From Nocardia cyriacigeorgica GUH-2 (GTDB taxonomy: Bacteria; Actinomycetota; Actinomycetes; Mycobacteriales; Mycobacteriaceae): 64,000 nucleotides of DNA. A program made the translations under genes and the position numbers. Of the stretch, positions 53,030 to 61,539 are shown in pieces. Position 1 is the stretch's first letter. Every line of letters begins with the position of its first letter. The notes under the pieces are model-generated. The model saw nothing but the letters and a program-made list of their open reading frames with translations. It was not told the origin of the DNA and did not search any database. The DNA lies in contig NC_016887.1 of NCBI RefSeq assembly GCF_000284035.1, forward strand, positions 5,766,001 to 5,830,000. Reading direction: 5' to 3'.

Positions 53030-54148
53030 CTACCGCGCCGCCTGAAAGACCAGTACAGTCCCGCCGATCCGGATGGCATCCCCGTCGGCGAGCAACGCGC
53101 CGGTCTCGATCGGCAGCTCGTTGACAAACACCCCGTTGGCCGAATGCAGATCCTTGATCAGCAGCCCGGCCCGGCTCGGCAGGATCTGGGCGTGATAGCG
53201 GCTGGCCTTGGGATCGTCGATGACCAGGTCGTTATCGGTCATCCGGCCGATGCGCAGGCCCGCCTGGGCGACGACGACCGCGCGCCCGTCCGGCATCAGG
53301 ATCTGCCCGCTGCGCACCGCGCTCGGCACCTCGGTGACGGTCTCGGTCATCGCCGCGGCCATCCGCTCGGCCCGCTTGAACTCGACGGTGTTCAACGGTT
53401 CCTGGCGCAACACCCGCTGCTCCAGCTCGATCAACGCCGGTCCCGGGTCGATGCCGAGTTCGTCGGCGAGCACGGTACGCACCCGCCGACAGGCGTCGAG
53501 GGCGTCGGCCTGCCGGCCGGACAGGTACAGCGCGGTGATCAACTGCCCCCACAGCGGCTCCCGCAACGGATGCTCGGTGGTCATCGCCACCAATTCACCG
53601 ACCACCGAAGATGCACGTCCACACGCGATTTCGGCATCGATGCGAGCCGAGGCGGCGAGCAACCGCTCCTCGTCCATGGCGGTGGCGAAACCGTCGGCGA
53701 ATTGCAGCCCCGCCAGATCGGCCAATGCCCGGCCGTCCCATTCGCGCAGCGCGGTGCCGAACAGGTGGGCGGCCGTGGCATGGTCGCCCACCTCGGCGGC
53801 CCGGGCGGCGGCATCGCGGGCAGCCTCGAAACGTCCGAGGTCGCAGGCCTCTTCGGCGATCTCCAGCCGATAGCCGGAGGACTCGGTGCGCAACACCGCG
53901 GCCGGATCGATCCCCGAATTACGCAGCGCCTTACGGATATTCGACACGAATACCTGCAGGCTCGCGGCGTAGGAATCGGGCGGATCCTCGTTCCACACCA
54001 TGTCGGCCAGCGCGACCGACGACACCGCGCGCCGCCGATTCACCGCCAGCGCGGCAAGCAACGCCCGCGGCTTGGGCCCGCCGACCGCCACCGGCTCACC
54101 GCCGACGAGCAGCCGCACGGGCCCGAGCAGGCGCACCTCGAGACTCAT
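53030..54148 (-). CDS. EmbR-like SARP regulator with FHA domain
   Basis: The 372-residue product has a winged-helix OmpR-type DNA-binding part (about 1-95, PKPRALLAALAVNRRRAVSS), a BTAD helical domain (about 100-245) and a C-terminal FHA domain (about 275-370) with LRIGRMTDNDLVIDDPKASRYHAQI and HSANGVFVNE. This is the EmbR architecture. In mycobacteria EmbR is phosphorylated by Ser/Thr kinases and acts on arabinosyltransferase genes; here the target is not known. A DUF4185 gene lies nearby. It lies 28 bp downstream of fba in the same direction, so the two may be cotranscribed. Confidence 0.93.
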   Translation of the reverse strand: MSLEVRLLGPVRLLVGGEPVAVGGPKPRALLAALAVNRRRAVSSVALADMVWNEDPPDSYAASLQVFVSNIRKALRNSGIDPAAVLRTESSGYRLEIAEEACDLGRFEAARDAAARAAEVGDHATAAHLFGTALREWDGRALADLAGLQFADGFATAMDEERLLAASARIDAEIACGRASSVVGELVAMTTEHPLREPLWGQLITALYLSGRQADALDACRRVRTVLADELGIDPGPALIELEQRVLRQEPLNTVEFKRAERMAAAMTETVTEVPSAVRSGQILMPDGRAVVVAQAGLRIGRMTDNDLVIDDPKASRYHAQILPSRAGLLIKDLHSANGVFVNELPIETGALLADGDAIRIGGTVLVFQAAR

Positions 54149-54176
54149 GTGCTGTTGCCCCCGCCAGGGTTGTGGG

Positions 54177-55211
54177 TCAGGCGCTGATCGACCGTCCCGC
54201 GGACTTCAGATCATTGCACGCCTCGACCACACGCGCCGCCATGGACGCCTCGGCCTTCTTCAGGTAGCTACGCGGGTCGTAGGTCTTCTTGTTGCCGACC
54301 TCGCCGTCGATCTTGAGCACACCGTCGTAGTTGGTGAACATGTGACCCGCGACCGGCCGGGTGAAGGCGTACTGGGTGTCGGTGTCGACGTTCATCTTCA
54401 CCACGCCGTAGCGCAGCGAATCGTCGATCTCGGACTTCAGCGAGCCCGAACCGCCGTGGAAGACGAAGTCGAACGGCTGCGCGTCGGCGCCCAGGCCCAG
54501 CTTGGCCGCGGCCACCCGCTGGCCCTCGGCCAGCACCTCCGGCCGCAGCACCACATTGCCCGGCTTGTACACGCCGTGCACATTGCCGAAGGTGGCGGCG
54601 AGCAGGTACTTGCCGTTCTCGCCCGCACCCAGGGCGTCGATGGTCTTCTCGAAGTCGGCGGGCGAGGTGTAGAGCTTCTCGTCGATGGCGGCCTCGACAC
54701 CGTCTTCCTCACCGCCGACGACGCCGATCTCCACCTCGAGGATGATGTTGGCGGCCCGGGTGGCCTTCAGCAGGTCCTTGGCGATCTCGAGGTTCTCGTC
54801 GATCGGGATGGCCGAACCGTCCCACATGTGCGACTGGAACAGCGGGTTGCGCCCGGCGTTCACCCGCTCCTGCGAGATCGCGATCAGCGGGCGGACGAAT
54901 CCGTCCAGCTTGTCCTTGGGGCAGTGGTCGGTGTGCAGCGCGATGGTGACGTCGTACTTGGCCGCCACCACGTGCGCGAACTCGGCGAGCGCGACAGCAC
55001 CGGTCACCATGTCCTTCACGCCCTGGCCGGAACCGAACTCCGAGCCACCGGTGGAGAACTGGATGATGCCGTCGCTGCCGGCGTCGGCGAAGCCCTTGAT
55101 CGCCGCGTTGATCGTCTCCGACGACGTGCAGTTGATCGCGGGGAATGCAAAGGAGTTCGCTTTGGCCCGACCGAGCATCTCGGCGTAGACCTCCGGAGTC
55201 GCGATGGGCAC
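54177..55211 (-). CDS. fba: class II fructose-bisphosphate aldolase
   Basis: The 344-residue product starts VPIATPEVYAEMLGRAKANSF and has the zinc histidines in LHTDHCPKDKLDG, the GSGSLKSEIDDSLRYGVVKMNVDTDTQ region and the VFHGGSG phosphate loop. The GTG at 55211 follows GGAGGT and gives the same length as the mycobacterial enzyme. It splits fructose 1,6-bisphosphate in glycolysis and gluconeogenesis. Confidence 0.97.
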   Translation of the reverse strand: MPIATPEVYAEMLGRAKANSFAFPAINCTSSETINAAIKGFADAGSDGIIQFSTGGSEFGSGQGVKDMVTGAVALAEFAHVVAAKYDVTIALHTDHCPKDKLDGFVRPLIAISQERVNAGRNPLFQSHMWDGSAIPIDENLEIAKDLLKATRAANIILEVEIGVVGGEEDGVEAAIDEKLYTSPADFEKTIDALGAGENGKYLLAATFGNVHGVYKPGNVVLRPEVLAEGQRVAAAKLGLGADAQPFDFVFHGGSGSLKSEIDDSLRYGVVKMNVDTDTQYAFTRPVAGHMFTNYDGVLKIDGEVGNKKTYDPRSYLKKAEASMAARVVEACNDLKSAGRSISA

Positions 55212-55349
55212 TGTGAAGACCTCCGTGTTTTGTGCGGCAAAAGACAATTTTGTCAGGCCCACCCTAAGACAGCAGGCTTTCGGCCGATATCAGGGGATCG
55301 ATGCGCGGGCAGGATGGTGTTGGGGTCCCGACCCGGTACTGTGGGCCGG

Positions 55350-56081
55350 GTGATTGCGCTCGCAGCCTCCGACGCGGTGACAAGCAACCTTGCCTTGACT
55401 CAGTTGCTCGATCCGATGTACCTGCTCACCGAGACCTGGCTGCAGCACGCCGTCCTCCCGGCCATCCTGGTCATCGTCTTCATCGAGACCGGTCTGCTGT
55501 TCCCGCTGCTGCCGGGCGACTCGCTGCTGTTCACCGGTGGCCTGCTGGCCGCGCAACCGGATCCGCCGGTATCGATCTGGGTGCTGGTGCCCGCCGTCAC
55601 CTTCATCGCCTTCGCCGGCGACCAGTCCGGCTACTGGATAGGCCGGGCCATCGGGCCCGCGCTGTTCCAGAAGGAAGACAGCCGGTTCTTCAAGAAGCAC
55701 TACGTCACCGAGACGCACGCGTTCTTCGAAAAGCACGGACCGAAGACCATCATCCTGGCCAGGTTCGTGCCGATCGTGCGCACCTTCATGCCGGTGCTCG
55801 CGGGTGTGTCCACGATGAACTACCGCAAGTTCGTCGCCTTCGACATCGTCGGCGCGATCCTGTGGGGCGGCGGCGTGACCGTCCTCGGCTACTTCCTCGG
55901 CAACGTCGCCTTCATCCGCGACCACGTCGAGGCGATCTTCCTGCTCATCGTGTTCGTCTCGATCCTGCCCGGCATCATGGCCGTCGCGAAGAAGCTGCTC
56001 GGCCGCGGTTCGGCCGCCGAGCAGGCCGACCCCGCCCGTGATGTCGAGCTGACGGCGTCGACGAACGAGACCACGCGCTGA
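55350..56081 (+). CDS. DedA-family membrane protein (first of a tandem pair)
   Basis: The 243-residue product has six hydrophobic segments and the DedA motifs LLFPLLPGDSLLFTGGLLA, GDQSGYWIGRAIG and ARFVPIVRTFMPVLAGVSTM. The C-terminal region ends in a charged tail. DedA proteins are linked to lipid flipping and membrane charge balance. The start is uncertain: GTG at 55350 is used, with ATG at 55314 as the alternative. It is divergent from fba. Confidence 0.85.
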   Translation: MIALAASDAVTSNLALTQLLDPMYLLTETWLQHAVLPAILVIVFIETGLLFPLLPGDSLLFTGGLLAAQPDPPVSIWVLVPAVTFIAFAGDQSGYWIGRAIGPALFQKEDSRFFKKHYVTETHAFFEKHGPKTIILARFVPIVRTFMPVLAGVSTMNYRKFVAFDIVGAILWGGGVTVLGYFLGNVAFIRDHVEAIFLLIVFVSILPGIMAVAKKLLGRGSAAEQADPARDVELTASTNETTR

Positions 56082-56086
56082 TCGCA

Positions 56087-56773
56087 GTGACGCCGGCGTC
56101 CTCAACCCTCGCACTGGGCAGCTTCGAACCGCTGATCTCGGCGGGACCAGCACTCGTCTGGACGATCGTGCTGACGTTCGTCTTCCTGGAGTGCGCCTTC
56201 ATCATCGGCCTGTTCCTGCCCGGCGATTCCATGCTGATCACCGCGGGCGTCGTCATGGCCTCGCACGCCTCCGGTGAGGCGCAGGTCTGGGGCCTGTCGC
56301 TGGGCACCATGGTCGCGGCCATCGCCGGCAATCAGGTCGGTTACGTCGTCGGCAGCCGCACCGGCCACCATCTGGTGGCCCGCAAGAACGGCCGCTACAT
56401 CAACACCCGCAACCTCGCCCGCGTCACCGAGATGCTGCACCGGCACGGCTTCGTCGCGGTGCTCGTCGCCCGCTGGATCCCCTGGGTGCGCACCCTGTGC
56501 CCGATGGTGGCCGGCGCGGCGGGCATGGACCACCGCAAATACACCATCGCCAGCACCATCGGCGCCATCCTCTGGGCCCCGGTCCTGCTGCTCATCGGCT
56601 ACTACGCCGGCGGCTTCATCCAGCGAGTCCCCTGGCTGATGCCCGCCGTCGTCATCGTCCTCGTCGTCGGTCTGATCATCGGCACGATCCTCGGCATCCG
56701 CCAGTACCGCCAGGAGATGGCGCAGCCGGCGGAGGACTTCGATCTGGATGCGGCGGGGGTGCCGGAGCACTGA
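56087..56773 (+). CDS. DedA-family membrane protein (second of a tandem pair)
   Basis: The 228-residue product shares the DedA layout: IIGLFLPGDSMLITAGVVM, GNQVGYVVGSRTG and ARWIPWVRTLCPMVAGAAGMD. It begins at a GTG five bases after the first dedA stop, so the two genes are coupled. They are diverged copies (for example GDSLLFTGG against GDSMLITAG). Together they suggest a paired membrane-lipid role. It is convergent with the response regulator gene. Confidence 0.88.
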   Translation: MTPASSTLALGSFEPLISAGPALVWTIVLTFVFLECAFIIGLFLPGDSMLITAGVVMASHASGEAQVWGLSLGTMVAAIAGNQVGYVVGSRTGHHLVARKNGRYINTRNLARVTEMLHRHGFVAVLVARWIPWVRTLCPMVAGAAGMDHRKYTIASTIGAILWAPVLLLIGYYAGGFIQRVPWLMPAVVIVLVVGLIIGTILGIRQYRQEMAQPAEDFDLDAAGVPEH

Positions 56774-56824
56774 GCGTCCGGCGGGTGCCCGTCGGCGCGG
56801 GCAGACTCCCGCTGGCCGACGGAT

Positions 56825-57496
56825 TCACCCCCGCAGCCGCAGCACCGCCATCACCCTGCGGTGATGTGTCTCCGACGGCGGCAGGTCCAGCTTGGTGAAG
56901 ATGTTGCCGATGTGCTTTTCGACCGCCCGCTCGGTGACGGTCAGTGAGCGGGCGATGGCGGCGTTGGTCAATCCCTGTGCCATCAGCTCGAGCACCTCGC
57001 CTTCGCGCGGGGTGAGCCGGTCGAGGGCTTGTTGCTGGCGGGAGGCGCCCATCAATTGGCTCACCACCTCGGGGTCGAGAGCGGTGCCGCCGGTGGCGAC
57101 GCGGTCCAGGGCTTCCATGAACTCGCGGACGTCGGCGACCCGGTCTTTGAGCAGGTAGCCGACGCCGTTCGCGCCGCCGGCGAGCAGTTCGGTGGCGTAG
57201 CGGGTCTCCACCCATTGGGAGAACACGAGCACGCCGGTGAGGGGAAACTTGCGGCGCAATTCGATGGCGGCGAGCAGGCCCTCGTCGGTGAAGGTCGGCG
57301 GCATCCGGACATCGACCACGGCGACATCGGGTGCGTGTTCGGCCACCACGTCGGACAGATTCGTCGCGTCACCGACCATCGCCACCACCTGATGCCCACG
57401 TTCGGTGAGCAGCCCGGCCAGGCCGTCACGCAGGATGGCGCTGTCCTCCGCGATCACCACGCGCAGCGAATCTGGTTGGGCAGCAGCGGTACTCAT
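56825..57496 (-). CDS. NarL-family response regulator
   Basis: The 223-residue product has a receiver domain with E17-D18 and the phosphoacceptor D62 in VAVVDVRMPP, and a C-terminal LuxR helix-turn-helix (LTPREGEVLELMAQGLTNAA, ARSLTVTERAVEKHIGNIF). Its start overlaps the kinase stop by four bases (ATGA), so kinase and regulator form one operon. The trigger and targets are unknown. Confidence 0.95.
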   Translation of the reverse strand: MSTAAAQPDSLRVVIAEDSAILRDGLAGLLTERGHQVVAMVGDATNLSDVVAEHAPDVAVVDVRMPPTFTDEGLLAAIELRRKFPLTGVLVFSQWVETRYATELLAGGANGVGYLLKDRVADVREFMEALDRVATGGTALDPEVVSQLMGASRQQQALDRLTPREGEVLELMAQGLTNAAIARSLTVTERAVEKHIGNIFTKLDLPPSETHHRRVMAVLRLRG

Positions 57497-58863
57497 CGCG
57501 GACCCGCCGTGGGAAGGGTGATGGTGACGACGGTCGGCCCGCCGACGGGACTGTCGACGGCGAGGCTGCCGTCCACGCTCGCGGCCCGCGCCGCCAACCC
57601 GGCCAGCCCGCTACCGGCCACCGGCTCACCCGGAATCGGTTGCAGCACGCCGCCATTGCCATTGTCGCGCACCGAGACCACCAGCGAATCGCCGGACGGC
57701 AACACCGAGACCCACGCATGGCTCGCACCCGCGTGTTTCACCACATTCGTCAGCAGTTCGGCGACCGAGAAGTAGGCGATCGCCTCGATTGCCGGATGCG
57801 GCCGCACCGGCAGATGCACCCGCAGCTCCACCGGCACCGAGCAGCGCGCGGCCAACGTCTCGAGCGCCGGTTCGAGCCCCAATTCCAAAGCGGGCGGGTG
57901 GATTCCGCGCACGAGTTCACGCAGCTCGGCCAGTGCTTCCTTGGTTCCTGCGTGCGCGTCGGCGATCAGGTCGCGGGCATCGCCGCCGTGGCTGAGCCGC
58001 TCCTCGGCCCGGCCCAGCGCCATCGCGATGGTGACCAGCCGCGCCTGGGTGCCGTCGTGCAAATCGCGTTCGAGCCGGCGCAACGTGGCCGCGGAATCCT
58101 CGACCGCCACCCGGCGGCTTTCCTGCAGGTCGGCCATCCGCCGGTCCCGCGCGGTCGGCGCCAGCAGCCAGATCGCCAGCTGCCGATGCACCAGGCAGAC
58201 GACCCGGAACAGCCACGGCAGCAGGAAGCAGCCGATCACGCCCACCGCCGCGAAGCCGAGCACACGAGGCCAGGTATCGATGTAGAAATCGCCGAAATTG
58301 GCCAGCGAATGCCGCTCCACCCCGTTGGCATCGATATTGGTCGGGGTGAACAGGTACCACGGCAGCGGCGAGATCGCGGTAAAGCCGATCATCGCGGTCG
58401 CGATCAGCACGAAGTACCCGCCGACCAGGCCGACGATCGACTGGACCACCACGAACGCCAGCGCCCGCCAGCTCGGCATATCGGTGAACGCCGAGGTGAG
58501 GAATCCGATCAGGCCGGGTTTCGGGGTGAACGGCGGCGGTGGGTCCAGCGGGGTGCCGAGCAGGTCACGCACCAGGGCGCGATAGATATGGCCCCACAGC
58601 CGTCCGCCGAGGATCACCAGGGCGAGGATCGGGATGCCGATGATCGTCAGTGAAACCAGCACGCCACCGCCACCGGCCAGGTACACGTAGGCGGTGCCGA
58701 GCCCGCCCAGCACACACGCCGCGATCAGATAGGCGAGCTCTTTCCAGGTCCTGGCCGTGAACGGCGCGCGGAGCACGGCGCGCAGCACACGCGTCCCCGT
58801 CGGCTCGCCGGTGACGGCCGGTTTGTCGAGTACCAACGTCGGGGTGACGGAAGAATCGGTCAT
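57493..58863 (-). CDS. HisKA_3-type sensor histidine kinase
   Basis: The 456-residue product has a membrane sensor domain with helices in about residues 42-65, 70-90, 135-160, 200-225, then a HisKA_3 core with the phosphorylated histidine at about H269 in LRRLERDLHDGTQARLV and a HATPase_c domain with N, G1 and G2 motifs (LLTNVVKHAG, VRDNGNGG, GSGLAGLAARAAS). This is the putative-sensor class that pairs with NarL regulators. An ATG at 58872 is an alternative start. It is divergent from the DUF4190 gene. Confidence 0.92.
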   Translation of the reverse strand: MTDSSVTPTLVLDKPAVTGEPTGTRVLRAVLRAPFTARTWKELAYLIAACVLGGLGTAYVYLAGGGGVLVSLTIIGIPILALVILGGRLWGHIYRALVRDLLGTPLDPPPPFTPKPGLIGFLTSAFTDMPSWRALAFVVVQSIVGLVGGYFVLIATAMIGFTAISPLPWYLFTPTNIDANGVERHSLANFGDFYIDTWPRVLGFAAVGVIGCFLLPWLFRVVCLVHRQLAIWLLAPTARDRRMADLQESRRVAVEDSAATLRRLERDLHDGTQARLVTIAMALGRAEERLSHGGDARDLIADAHAGTKEALAELRELVRGIHPPALELGLEPALETLAARCSVPVELRVHLPVRPHPAIEAIAYFSVAELLTNVVKHAGASHAWVSVLPSGDSLVVSVRDNGNGGVLQPIPGEPVAGSGLAGLAARAASVDGSLAVDSPVGGPTVVTITLPTAGPR

Positions 58864-58969
58864 GAGCTCCATGGTTGTCGAGGCGGATGGCCCGATCGAG
58901 GGCGCTGACCACCGAGTCGATGGTGTAGCTCGCCCCACCATGGTGCCTGTCCGCGGTTAACATCACCGC

Positions 58970-59377
58970 ATGACATACCCACCGCAGCAGCCGCCCGGCT
59001 CCGACCCCTACGGTGCGAACCCTTACGGCTCGGACCCCTACGCTGCGCAGCCATACCCCGCGCAACCCTACGGCGCGCCCGGTTATCCCCAGCCGTATGG
59101 CTACGGCCCGCAGCAGGATCACCCGCAGGCCACCACCATCCTCGTGCTCGGCATCCTCAGCCTGGTCATGTGCGGTCTGCTCGGGCCGTTCGCCTGGTCG
59201 ATGGGCAAGAAGGCATTGGCCGAGATCGACGCGTCCGGGGGGATGCTCGGGGGTCGGGGGAACGTCAAGGCGGGCTACATCTGCGGGATGATCTCCTCGA
59301 TCCTGCTGATCGTCTCGATCGTCTTCGTCATCCTGTACATCATCATCGTCGTCATCGCGATCGGCGCCTCTTCCTAG
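58970..59377 (+). CDS. DUF4190 membrane protein
   Basis: The 135-residue product has a Pro/Tyr/Gln-rich tail (PYG and PYAAQPYPA repeats to about residue 50) and two membrane helices with TTILVLGILSLVMCGLLGPFAW and GYICGMISSILLIVSIVFVIL separated by a short loop with GKKALAEIDAS. This is the DUF4190 layout of actinobacterial membrane proteins. The function is unknown. It is divergent from the sensor kinase. Confidence 0.85.
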   Translation: MTYPPQQPPGSDPYGANPYGSDPYAAQPYPAQPYGAPGYPQPYGYGPQQDHPQATTILVLGILSLVMCGLLGPFAWSMGKKALAEIDASGGMLGGRGNVKAGYICGMISSILLIVSIVFVILYIIIVVIAIGASS

Positions 59378-59428
59378 TTCGCCCTGCCGGGCTCGGGGGC
59401 TCTCACCTCGGGAATTAGCATCGTCGGC

Positions 59429-60112
59429 GTGACAGATCTCGCGCCGGACGTGCCGGAACAGCTTCCCGGCCCCACCGAATGGGGCGAGCATCCGCATGGC
59501 GTCGGCCCATGGGCAGACGAATTCGGCGGGCAGCCACCGGACGATCCACGACTCGATCCGGTGCTGCTCGCCGAGGGCGATCGGCGCAATGTGGTCGACG
59601 CGTACCGGTACTGGACCCGCGAGGCGATCGTCGCCGATATCGACGCGCGCCGGCACCCGTTCCACGTCGCGATCGAGAATTTCGGGCACGACGCCAATAT
59701 CGGCACCGTCGTCCGCACCGCCAACGCCTTCGCCGCGGCGGCCGTGCACATCGTCGGCAGACGGCGCTGGAACCGGCGCGGCGCCATGGTCACCGACCGC
59801 TATCAGCACATCGAGCATCACACCGATATCGCGGCGCTGCTGGAGTTCGCCCGGCGCGAGGACCTCACCGTCGTCGCGGTCGACAATGTGCCGGGATCGG
59901 TTCCGCTGGAAACGGTTCAGCTGCCGCGACGCTGTCTGCTGCTGTTCGGGCAGGAGGGTCCCGGCGTCACCGAACACGCCCGCGAGGCCGCGATGCTGAC
60001 GGTGTCGATCGCGCAGTTCGGATCCACCCGCAGCATCAATGCCGGTGTCGCCGCGGGCATCGCGATGCACGCGTGGATCCGTCAACATGCCGATCTGACC
60101 ACAGCCTGGTAA
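59429..60112 (+). CDS. SPOUT-type (TrmH) RNA methyltransferase
   Basis: The 227-residue product has the TrmH/SpoU motifs: motif 1 NFGHDANIGTVVRTANAFAA with the catalytic arginine, motif 2 CLLLFGQEGPGVTEHA and motif 3 SIAQFGSTRSINAGVAAGIAMH that builds the SAM-binding knot. It should make 2'-O-methyl marks on tRNA or rRNA. The first 60 residues are an extra N-terminal region. It starts at a GTG, and no strong ribosome site is seen. Confidence 0.93.
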   Translation: MTDLAPDVPEQLPGPTEWGEHPHGVGPWADEFGGQPPDDPRLDPVLLAEGDRRNVVDAYRYWTREAIVADIDARRHPFHVAIENFGHDANIGTVVRTANAFAAAAVHIVGRRRWNRRGAMVTDRYQHIEHHTDIAALLEFARREDLTVVAVDNVPGSVPLETVQLPRRCLLLFGQEGPGVTEHAREAAMLTVSIAQFGSTRSINAGVAAGIAMHAWIRQHADLTTAW

Positions 60113-60156
60113 CAATTGAGCGGCGAAAACCGGTAGCGACCTGGCACCATTGAGCT

Positions 60157-61323
60157 ATGACCACGCGGAGGGACGCACGGCGTCAGGGGGATTTCAGCGA
60201 GCCGACGCCCGCCTTGTGGTCCGAACGTGCGGATATGGCCGAATCGGCGATCATCTCCCGGCATCTGCGCCCGCTGTGGGGGCTGCCCGGCACCACGCTC
60301 GGCGTGGTCGGCTGGCCCGCGACCAAGCGCGAGCGGCTGTTCCTGTCCTGGCACTACTGGTGGCAGGCCCACCTGATCGACTGTGCCGTCGACGCCGCCA
60401 CCCGTGTGCCGACCCCCGCCCGCCGCAAACGGCTCGGCGCCCTCGCCCGCTCGCACCGCCTGCGCAACATCACCGGCTGGACCAACCGCTACTACGACGA
60501 CATGGCCTGGCTGGCCATCGCCTTGGAGCGGGCCCAGCGCACCCAGGACACCGAGGAGGCGCCCGGCGCGCTGCTCGCGCTGGAGAAGGAACTCTACGAA
60601 GCCTGGGATCCCGACACCGGCGTCGGCATCCCGTGGCGGGTCGGCGCCGACTACTTCAACGCGCCCGCCAACGGTCCTGCGGCCATCGCCTTGCTGCGGC
60701 TCGGCCGGCACGAACGCGCCGCCGAGATGGCCGACTGGCTCGACGCGACCCTGCGCGACCCGGAAACCGGGCTGATCCTCGATGGCATCCACCTGCCGTC
60801 CGGGGAGATCGAACGCCCGGTGTTCACCTACTGCCAGGGAGTGGTGCTCGGTTTGGAGACCGAACTCGCCGTGCACACCGGCGAGGCGAAACACCTCGAG
60901 CGAGTCCATCGGCTGCTCGCCGCCGTCGAAGACCGGATGACCACCCGCGGCGTCGTCCAAGGTGGCGGTGGCGGTGATGGCGGACTGTTCAACGGCATCC
61001 TCATCCGCTACCTGGCGCTCGTGGCCTTGATGCTGCCCGGCGACGACGCCGAACAGGAAGCCGACCGCCGTTGCGCCGCATCGATCGTGCTGTCCTCGGC
61101 GAAGGCCGCATGGGCCAACCGGCTCGAAGTCGAAGGCGAACCGCTGTTCGGCCACGACTGGAGCACCCGCGCCCAGCTACCCGGCGGCAGCTCCGGCGCC
61201 GGCTACTTCACCTCCGGCGGCTCGGTCACCTCATCGAAGGTGCCCGAACGCGATCTGTCGGTACAGCTTTCGGGATGGATGCTGATGGAGGCGGCGCATA
61301 TGGTGAGCGCGGCGGGGTTGTGA
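60157..61323 (+). CDS. glycoside hydrolase family 76 (alpha-1,6-mannanase-like)
   Basis: The 388-residue product has the GH76 catalytic pair in RYYDDMAWLAIAL (D114-D115) and an all-helical barrel with DWLDATLRDPETGLILDGIH, TYCQGVVLGLETEL and GGGGGDGGLFNGILIRYL. GH76 enzymes cut alpha-1,6-mannan chains such as those of lipomannan. No signal peptide is visible, so the enzyme may be cytoplasmic or leave by another route. In M. tuberculosis the matching position is Rv0365c. Its stop overlaps a small antitoxin-like gene by four bases. Confidence 0.92.
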   Translation: MTTRRDARRQGDFSEPTPALWSERADMAESAIISRHLRPLWGLPGTTLGVVGWPATKRERLFLSWHYWWQAHLIDCAVDAATRVPTPARRKRLGALARSHRLRNITGWTNRYYDDMAWLAIALERAQRTQDTEEAPGALLALEKELYEAWDPDTGVGIPWRVGADYFNAPANGPAAIALLRLGRHERAAEMADWLDATLRDPETGLILDGIHLPSGEIERPVFTYCQGVVLGLETELAVHTGEAKHLERVHRLLAAVEDRMTTRGVVQGGGGGDGGLFNGILIRYLALVALMLPGDDAEQEADRRCAASIVLSSAKAAWANRLEVEGEPLFGHDWSTRAQLPGGSSGAGYFTSGGSVTSSKVPERDLSVQLSGWMLMEAAHMVSAAGL

Positions 61324-61523
61324 GCGGGATCGAGGCCGAGATTTCCATGGATGCGCCCACGTCGCCGGATCACTCCGCAGTCGAGCCGAACCAGCTCCGC
61401 AACGACGCGATCTACAACCACTACTTCGAGGTCGCCCGGAACTGGGACATCGAAAGGGCGGAGGAAGCCCACCGGGCCGAAAAAGGCACAGGCGATGGTC
61501 CTTTGGCCGGACGCGCGGACTGA
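61320..61523 (+). CDS. orphan VapB-type antitoxin C-terminal fragment
   Basis: The 67-residue frame starts at a GTG overlapping the GH76 stop (GTGA) and ends in a 24-residue stretch, YNHYFEVARNWDIERAEEAH plus RAEK, that shares 19 of 24 residues with the VapB encoded at 62221-62445. The N-terminal DNA-binding part of VapB is missing; an unrelated acidic lead of about 30 residues replaces it. So only the presumed toxin-binding tail is kept. It may be a decoy antitoxin or a decayed remnant. No toxin gene follows directly. Confidence 0.65.
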   Translation: MSGIEAEISMDAPTSPDHSAVEPNQLRNDAIYNHYFEVARNWDIERAEEAHRAEKGTGDGPLAGRAD

Positions 61524-61539
61524 GCCCGGCGATCCCCGC

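Noticed and set aside
54000..55349. A long plus-strand extension in front of the first dedA gene
   Set aside because: The region is the antisense of fba and the EmbR-like gene, which are strongly supported. The dedA hydrophobic segments begin only after 55350.
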